A DNA stretch of 64,000 bases from Zygnema cylindricum. Its lineage: Eukaryota; Streptophyta; Zygnematophyceae; Zygnematales; Zygnemataceae. The position numbers and the translations under genes are program-made. Under the pieces are notes generated by a model. The model worked only from the letters and a program-made list of their open reading frames with translations, was not told the origin of the DNA and did not search any database. Location: positions 1 through 64,000 of the forward strand of contig JBBHKE010000667.1 of assembly GCA_037447655.1 (NCBI GenBank), written 5' to 3'. This document shows, in pieces, positions 57,531 to 64,000 of the stretch (within the stretch, counting starts at the first letter, position 1; the number at the start of each line of letters is the position of its first letter).

Positions 57531-58273
57531 ACCAGTGCTGAAGTATATAGGGTTCGATAATAATTTAAATGTGTACAAGTAGACGAATTCATTTAACGAC
57601 GCTAATAGATTCTTAGGGCATAGATACAGATCTGTATAGTACAGTTAACGGTACTTCGCGAAACGAATACCGCACATTTGTTTCGACGGCGAAACAAATA
57701 CAACGCATATATTTTCGACGGCTAGAGTTGAAAGCCGGTTTTGATCGAACAGCCACGAGACGTGCCGAGATCGCGAAATAGGCGTTTTGGCGATTTTCGG
57801 TCATTGCCACATGAAGTAACACATGGCACAACCACAATGGCTTGCGCCATCTCCAGAGAATATGGGAATAAATCTGGATATGGCAGAAGTCGACATTTTG
57901 GCAATGCCGTACGATGGCCGTACAAAAAGTACTCCGGCACCTGTACCTTTAAGTACCACACAGTATTCTGATTGGTGCCGTACTCTAGTAGAAGAGGGTT
58001 TAGAGAGGGATTTAGGACTTAGAAAAATTGGTAGGTAGCCGCCTCTCTCCCAGAGTGCTTCTGTAGAAAAGGTCAACTTTGACCCTTCATAACTTACTGC
58101 ACACATGAGCAAATTCAGAGATTCTTTTTGCTATCAGCTCAAGGGAGTCTTGTTTTCAAGGGTTTAAGGTGGTTAGAGTTTTTGTTTGCCAGGGTGGTAG
58201 TTATTCTTGCTGAAACACAAAGGGGTAAGGGTTATCCTACGGGCTTCGTGTGAGCTGCCCATTCTGAGGACTT

Positions 58274-59280
58274 ATGGAGGTCTCAAAATTGCAGGTTATA
58301 GGCCCACCCTCCAGGGTGCCCATCTTTAATGGAACAGGCTTCATTTACTGGGAGAGTATGATGATACGAGCTCTATGTGAGAAAAGGTTTTGGGGTTTTG
58401 TGAGTGGACGAGTGAGGCGTCCATCCAGCCTGGGTATTCCTCCAGGGTTTGTAGGGACCACGTTTACCAAAAAGGCATATCCAACTCCACCGGACGAGAG
58501 TGAGGATGGGGAGAGTATTGTGATGGACAAGGGGAAAGAAAAGGAGACAATCACACCGATCGCAACACCTATAGCAACCGGATCGGCTTTTATGGCACTT
58601 GTTCTGAGGAATGAAGAGAGTGATATTGATACATGGGATTACAATAACATGGCGGCAAAACACTTCATACTCCGCCATTTACTCAAGGACTTGCATTTCA
58701 ACACTTGCATGTAGAAAGGGAATCCGAACAATGGGTGGCTCTCATAGAGATGTACGGAAGTGGTACAATTCAGCAACAACAGTTGGCAGATCAGAAAATA
58801 GATGCATATGTATACAAAAGGGGGAGATGTTGGATTTTTGTAATGAGCTCGCAACACTTTTCATGGAGCTAGAGAGTGCTAGAAATGTAGAAACTAAAAA
58901 AGAGAAGGTAAACTCCTTGCTCATGAAGTTACCCGATGAGTTTGAGGGTATAGTTAACCGAGTGTAGGAATTGCCGGACTAAAGGTACATTTGGAATTCT
59001 GTGGTGAGATGATTCTCGTTCAAGAGAATACGATAGAGACTTGAAGGGGAGGAAAAAGTGGGCAAGCCTCGGCAACTGGGACCGATTAGAGGAACAAGGA
59101 TTATAGAAAACCGATCGGAAACTACGAAGAGGGGTGGAAAAAAAATCAGTCCGATGAGTCGGGATTGAGAGCTCCCAAGGGGCTGTGTCATTTCTGTAAG
59201 AAACCAGGGCACTATATGGCTGAGTGGTATAAGCTAACCGAACTTCGCTTAAACGAAGGGCAGATCACTGGATCTTTGAG
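58274..59280 (+). pseudogene. Copia gag, broken
   Basis: Begins with the frame at 58274 containing PPSRVPIFNGTGFIYW, the copia gag start where the first residues bind the element RNA, then MAAKHFILRHLL. Frame changes follow near 58690 and 58830. Further fragments include FMELESARNVETKKEKV and LLMKLPDEFEGIVNRV (to 58967). The zinc knuckle at 59186-59227 reads CHFCKKPGHYMAEW: the last Cys of CX2CX4HX4C is Trp, which should abolish zinc binding. Confidence 0.8.
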
Positions 59281-59427
59281 AGGAAAAAAAAGCTATTGTG
59301 ACGTAGGTACATGAGGAGGAATTAGAGGACGAGGTCGATGAGCTCTTGTTGGATGAATTGTTCGAGACAAAAAACGAGATCGAAATTCCACGAAAGCAGA
59401 AATGTCCCTTCGCATGATTAAAAGGTG

Positions 59428-59606
59428 AAAGAGGTTGGATTGTGGATTCGGGTGCCTCCATGCACATGTGTAAGGACAAACACCTGCTCACTAAGATGAG
59501 AAAGATTCCCTTTGTAGAGATAGAGTACGGGGATGGGCAAGTAGTCAGTACTACTATGGTATGATCGATAAATCTAAAAAGGGTAGAGGAGGGAAAGACA
59601 TCTATA
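59428..59606 (+). pseudogene. Copia aspartic protease
   Basis: WIVDSGASMHMCKDKHL carries the copia protease active site (DSGAS) followed by a typical YGDGQVV turn. A stop and frame change follow before the integrase frame at 59607. Confidence 0.75.
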
Positions 59607-60579
59607 GTGACATTCTCTGATGTGTTGTTTATTCTAGAGTTAAACAAAAACCTCATCTCAACGTCTGTGTTAGATGATAAGGGTTTTGAGACTAGCTATA
59701 GGAAGAGAACCTTTACTGCTAGCTTTGAGGAGGAAGTTTATTTCACTACTGAAAAAGGAAGCCAAGGGATGTTTAGGCTGATTTTAAGCAATGAAAAGAA
59801 AAAACCTTATTATGCTGGTGTCCAGGATATTATGTTGTGGCATAAGAGGCTTGGACATGTGCACTTAGATAGGTTGAAAGAAATGAAAAAGATGGGAATA
59901 TTGGAAAGAATTCAGTTTCGAGAAAGTGAAAACCTAAGTGACTGTAGTGGTTGTGCTCAAGGTAAGGCACACAGGTTTCCCTTCCCAAAGGATGCCACTT
60001 ATAAAGGAGAGAAAGTTTTAGACTTGGTACACAGTGATATTTGGGGACGGACCAAAGTGCCTTCACCTAGGGGTAAGAGGTTTATGATGACAATCACTGA
60101 CGATTGGTCTCGGTATTTTAGAGTGTACTTTCTGAAAAATATATCAGAGGCTCCACAAGTTTTTAAGGAATATAAAGCGTGGAGTGACAAACTCCATGAA
60201 ACCTCTATTAAGAGTGTAACGATTGATAATGGGGGAGAATATACCTCTAATCAGTTTGAGGATTTTCTAAGAGAAGATGGAGTGCAACATCAAAAGACAG
60301 TCCCTGAAAATCTTGAGCAGAATGGTTTAGCCGATAGGTTAAATAGGACACTAAGTGATAGTGATTGGAGTATGTTGTCGGATAAAAAGATATGGAAGAG
60401 ATTCTGGGCAGAAGCAATAAACTGTGCTAATTATCTCAAGAATAGAGTTCTTACTTCGGCAGTAAAAGGCCAAACTCCTTAAAAGAGATGGACCAGCCGA
60501 AAACCTGATGTAACACACTTAAAGGTTTTCGGTAGTCAATTGTTCAGTCTAGACACAGATTAGTCAAATTGGAAGTTAG
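59607..60579 (+). pseudogene. Copia GAG-pre-integrase and integrase, 5' part
   Basis: An open frame of 291 codons to 60480. Zinc segment: WHKRLGHVHLDRL and CSGCAQGKAHR. Core: first Asp in VHSDIWGR, second Asp in TIDNGGEYTSNQF. The third acidic residue lies in QNGLADRLNRT, where the family has Glu (…VAERxNRT); here it is Asp (about 60334). After TAA at 60481 similarity continues in frame (KPDVTHLKVFGSQLFSLDT) to the solo-LTR insertion point. The substitution and the stops suggest an inactive enzyme. Confidence 0.88.
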
Positions 60580-61663
60580 TGTTGTCTATAGACTATTTCA
60601 GCCATGGACTACACTCGGAAGCACCACAGACTACTCTTCAAACAGCTGTGTTTCAGACAACACACATTACTCCACAATAAATAAAATCCACTCAAACTGC
60701 ACCAATAGGCAGAATACTATAGACACTGTAATCTCCCAAAGTTACAACCAAATCCATTAAGGAATCTAGAAGATATAAGCTCCAGAGTTTCACAAAACAG
60801 TTGACAGCTTCACAAACTAACCACTTAGACCTCTCACGGAATCTTACACAATTAACAGAATAGAATGAAACTGCACACACATATAGATTCTATATTATAG
60901 AATAACTTCACTAAGTTTCACATGAAAACACCAAACATGGTGATCACACCAACAAGTCAAAGATGCAGAAAACAGTTTGTCATTGCTTTGATAAACTTGA
61001 ATGTGATACTCAAAATATTCTAAGTCCTACAAGTTATACTCAGAAAGTTCACTACTCAATGTACAGAGGCATACCAGCCGTACGGTATCTACCATCTACC
61101 TAAACTATTGTGAGTATACCCGAATAATTTGAGGTATGTTAGACTGAGCAAATATACACTAATAAACTATTTAGCAAAAAGACAAACCTCTGTTGAACAG
61201 AATATTTACATTGACATCTTTGCAACCTTCGTACGTCAAACAAAACAAGCTACCACTCAACTACCACTAAGCAACTATTACCGTACAATCATAATTACTC
61301 AGAATCTTTACTAGTCATATTATCCGCAGCTGCGTTGTCTTATCTGCGCCGCAGCTGCTCTGTACCGGCGGCGCATATTTATCCAAAGTAACCGCAACTC
61401 TGTTGTCCTGTCTGCGTCAGAGCTGCGCCGTACCGGCGGCGCCTATTTCAACATTTTGATTATTGTACATCGGATCGCTTCGCGATCCGCCGTCCATTTC
61501 TCAATGCTTGTTCAACCACTCAATGAGTCCCTTAATTCAATTTAGGTATATCCGTACGTTCGCTACCTCAACCCATGAATCAATTCAAACCTCCATATTA
61601 AATGCAATTAGCAATTACTCACAAACTGTCACGTTTGCAAGAAACTGACTTTTCAAAAAAACA
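60580..61663 (+). mobile_element. Solo LTR nested in the copia integrase
   Basis: 1084 bp starting TGTTGTCTATAG and ending AAAAAAACA, with target duplication GTTAG at 60575-60579 and 61664-61668. Joining the flanks with one TSD gives an uninterrupted copia integrase tail (SNWK then LDPKGKP). It has no coding domain and is unlike the solo LTR at 34722. It contains two near-repeats of a gcgccgcagctgc-like stretch (about 61325-61440). Confidence 0.88.
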
Positions 61664-62450
61664 GTTAGATCCGAAAGGAAAACCAGGATATCCGCTAGGA
61701 TATGATGAAGATGTAAAAGGATATAGAGTGTATGATCTTAAGAGAGAAGATATAATCCTAGTGAAGTTCCTAGTGGTAATGGATAAAGGGAAATCTATAG
61801 ATCTCTTTAAGCATCCAAAGACACAAAATCAGATTTGAGTCAGAAAATTCTTATGACTTTGAGCTTCCTAACTATCCAGGTTTTCGAGAAGATGACGATC
61901 TTGCAAGTACAAATCAAATCGAGAAGCACTCAGTCGTGGAACCCCTAGTGCCTACTAGAACAAAAGTGGAAACGTGGTGGAAATAGACCCGAAATCAAGG
62001 GATAGAGGAGAAGTAGAAATTGTTTGGAAAAATCCACGGCAACCATCTATTCCGACAACATATTTTTAAGAAGGAAGAAAAAACAACAAAAGACTGCAAG
62101 AGAGACAAGCTAACAACAAGGTAAACAAACTGTCTCACCCCCAAGTACCTCAAACTTATGGTGAGGTGATGAATTGTCCTGGGAGGAACCGGTGGAAAAC
62201 AACCATTAATGAGGAGATGGCTTCAATTATGAAGGCCGATACATAGGAATTGGTGGACTCTCCTCTTAACAAAAAGCCAATCGGGTGTAAGTGGGTATTT
62301 ATGTTGAAACTCATCCCTGATAACACCATTGAGCGCTACAAGGCTCGGTTATTGGGGAAAGGATTTACCCAAAAAGAGGGAATTGACTACGAGGAGACAT
62401 TTGCCCCAGTCGTCAGGTTTCTTGTTGAAATCACTAGATTTAAAAGGGAA
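61664..62450 (+). pseudogene. Copia integrase tail and start of reverse transcriptase
   Basis: 61664-61838 reads LDPKGKPGYPLGYDEDVKGY, the conserved integrase C-terminal motif of copia. After a degenerate linker, 62170-62418 gives the RT start: a MASIMKADT block with TAG where Trp is usual, then [21 protein letters not shown] and [11 protein letters not shown]. Beyond that the similarity stops. Confidence 0.82.
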
Positions 62451-62477
62451 AATTTTATAGGTTTGTATAGATTAAAA

Positions 62478-62735
62478 GCAAAAGGAAAAAACATAGGCAG
62501 CGTGCCTACACCACCTCCCTCTAGCCCCCATACTTGTTGCAGTCACTAAGGGAAAGAGAGGGCAGAGGAGCCATGGCTGCCTCAGCTCCATACGCAGGAA
62601 TGAAGAGTGATATAAGTCACTCTCAACAAAAGGTTAAGTCCGGCAGGATTCGAACCTCCGACCGGCAAAGCGAGGAGTAGCCGTCAGCTCTAAACTGGCC
62701 TGTCAAAAGAGTCCGTTAGACTACATAGGGTTTGA
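62478..62735 (-). repeat. tRNA-related (SINE-like) repeat, copy 3
   Basis: Has taggcagcgtgcct (62492), cccccatacttgttgcagtc (62525), ccatggctgcc (62571) and, on the minus strand, a good B box GGTTCGAATCC (about 62646-62656) with the tRNA-like 3' part GAATCCTGCCGGAC. The 5' half of the tRNA-like part is degenerate. Confidence 0.55.
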
Positions 62736-62759
62736 ATGCTATGTAAACAGTGATTAGGA

Positions 62760-64000
62760 ACTTTAATTCGATTAACTGAATTACGGTTAGAACATAGAGA
62801 CTATTTAAAATATAGTGCGAACGTAAACCCGCACGAAACAAATGTACCTGACATTTGTTTTCAACGGCTAGTGTTAAAAGTCGGTTTGGATCCGACGGCA
62901 CGTATCATTGCCGAGATCCCTAAATGGCCGCTTTGGTGGTTTTTTGGGCGTGACATGACCTAGCGCCATGTGGCAAGATAGCATTGGAAAACACGAATCT
63001 CGAGGAGCATGAGGACAAGTTTGAAGGAGACAGACGTCCACTCCATGACCTTGACGTACACATGTTCTACAGAAATGGCATCGGGCATGGTACCTTTCTG
63101 TACTGTATAGTCTTGTGATTTGTTTGTACCTCAGTAGATAAAGGTAGTGAAAGGGGTTTAAGATTTAGAGAATTTTAGGAGGTAGCTGCCTCTCTCCCAA
63201 AGAGATTGTATAAATCTTGGCATCTTTACCCCTTCATAATTAATCGCCTAGTTGGGCGTTTTTTGTGATTTTTTTTTTTATAAACTTGAGAGAGTCATGA
63301 CAGCACATGGGTGCATTTAGATTGTCTATTTGCCTGCTTGGGTAGCAGTGGTGTTAGTTGAAAGTGGGTCAGTCAAAAACTACAAAGAGGCTTTTTGAAT
63401 TCTGCAGCTCAATGGGGGATACATAATTACAGGTTATGGGCCCACCCTCTAGGGTGCCTATCTTCAACGGATCAGGGTTCATTTATTGGGAAGCCATGAT
63501 GAGAAGGGCTTTGAGTGAAAAACGATACTACGGTATTGTTTTTGGACAAGTGAAATGTCCACCTCAAGGAATCCTACCAAGGTTTAGTGGAGTGAGGTTT
63601 TCTACAACAGCATCTGCTCCAACGGTCCAACGGAGGAGGCAGACGATGGGGACTGCTGTTTGTCCAAAAAACGGAAAGGGAAGGAGACACCTCTTACTCC
63701 TATCGCCACGGCACCCGGAGCGGCGGCCGTGAAGACCGCGGAAAACGATATTCAAATGTGGGAATACACAAACATGGCTCCCAGGCATTTCATTCTGATG
63801 ACCCTTAATCAAGCTTTGGGAACCTCCCATCTTCACATTCTCAAGGCCGAAGAGTTGTGGGGGACTTCAGTTGAGATCTATAGAGCTGGTAATATTCAGA
63901 AGCTCCAGTTGGCCGAGCAAAGGTTAGGGATTATAATACGAAGGGGGAAAAATGTTAGACTACTGTAATGATCTCTTTTGTATGTATATGGAGATGGAGA
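62760..64000 (+). mobile_element. Second Ty1/copia element, 5' leader and gag, runs off the window
   Basis: The leader matches the first copia leader in order: acatttgttt…cgacggc/caacggc-like, then ggtagctgcctctctcccaaag (63180) against ggtagccgcctctctcccagag (58034), then the gag start PSRVPIFNGSGFIYWEAM (63442 on) against the frame at 58310. Gag continues in another frame from about 63660 (TNMAPRHFILMTL). It is a related but distinct copy. Confidence 0.75.
63430..64000 (+). pseudogene. Gag of the second copia element (partial, frameshifted)
   Basis: Frame 63436-63620 carries the N-terminal copia gag motif; a shift at about 63620-63660 moves to the frame with APGAAAVKTAENDIQMW and HLHILKAEELWG. 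A stop follows at 63966. The 3' side is outside the window. Confidence 0.7.

Larger units (their letters stand above)
57540..62450 (+). mobile_element. Ty1/copia retrotransposon, decayed and truncated
   Basis: Order on the plus strand is leader/LTR-like sequence (about 57560-58270), gag, protease, integrase, then the first part of RT. Integrase before RT defines Ty1/copia. The leader is repeated, diverged, at about 62760-63430, ahead of a second gag. LTR ends and PBS could not be fixed. Reading frames hold many stops and shifts. A solo LTR (60580-61663) splits the integrase. RT stops being recognisable after FAPVVRF (about 62418), so RNase H and the 3' LTR are missing. Confidence 0.85.

Noticed and set aside
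34455-62260. Stop-codon reassignment (TAA/TAG read as Gln) suggested by in-frame stops in retroelements plus a CTA-anticodon tRNA
   Set aside because: Host genes end normally with TAA (kinase), TAG (RabGAP, membrane protein) and TGA (dimethylase), and have no internal stops. In the copia element the stops replace Trp and Tyr positions as well, so they are ordinary decay.
1-64000. Bacterial contamination, because the GAF and kinase resemble bacterial sensors
   Set aside because: The gene has over twenty GT-AG introns and lies among eukaryotic genes and retroelements; no bacterial operon structure or ribosome-binding sites are seen.
1-64000. CRISPR array or bacterial defence system
   Set aside because: No regularly spaced identical repeats with unique spacers and no related genes; repeats here are transposon or simple-sequence type.

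Overview
The window is nuclear DNA of a eukaryote, most likely a green alga (Viridiplantae, perhaps an early-diverging streptophyte or prasinophyte). The evidence is GT-AG introns throughout, an organelle-type KsgA/Dim1 rRNA dimethylase with a leader-like N-terminus, a plant-type multi-pass membrane protein, a GYP7-type TBC RabGAP, Ty3/gypsy chromovirus and Ty1/copia elements, and dense small TIR elements. No species can be named from the sequence alone. Run lengths of coordinates below are read by eye from splice sites and frames; no search was run.

Layout. 1-270 is a small TIR-element end. About 1.2-10.8 kb (+) is an intron-rich hybrid sensor histidine kinase: GAF, coiled coil, LOV-like PAS, HisKA, HATPase, degenerate receiver, canonical receiver. 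Its introns carry long polypurine/polypyrimidine tracts. 10.8-14.2 kb is gene-poor with a degenerate minisatellite. 14.2-16.1 kb (-) is the C-terminal part of a TBC-domain RabGAP whose 5' end runs toward a 10-N assembly gap at 16807-16816. 16.8-22.0 kb is gene-poor and holds small TIR repeats. 22.0-24.4 kb (+) is a three-exon membrane protein. 25.8-26.7 kb has a tRNA-Lys(CTT) and a degenerate second copy with a CTA anticodon.

29.2-37.8 kb is one complete but decayed chromovirus (minus strand) with paired LTRs, an AATAT target-site duplication, a tRNA-iMet-type PBS, gag, protease, RT/RNase H, integrase and chromodomain, plus an extra 3' open reading frame of unknown function. A 1.2-kb solo LTR (TSD CACTC) sits inside its protease-RT junction and a tRNA-related repeat lies in the 3' ORF region. 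39.0-43.3 kb (-) is an unidentified multi-exon gene. 44.3-49.4 kb is a cluster of small TIR elements, including two direct copies of one family and an inverted pair of another. 51.5-55.8 kb (-) is the complete ten-exon rRNA dimethyladenosine transferase. 55.9-64.0 kb is repeat-rich: TIR element, TACGG-rich DNA, a decayed copia element interrupted by a 1.08-kb solo LTR (TSD GTTAG), and the start of a second related copia element running off the window.

The host genes do not form a functional cluster. The kinase looks like a blue-light or redox-responsive phosphorelay sensor, the RabGAP acts in membrane traffic, the dimethylase in organellar ribosome assembly. The most notable signals are the GAF-LOV-like hybrid kinase with an apparent one-base break in its LOV part, the extra ORF in the chromovirus, the CTA-anticodon tRNA relative, and the two nested solo LTRs whose removal restores the host reading frames exactly.
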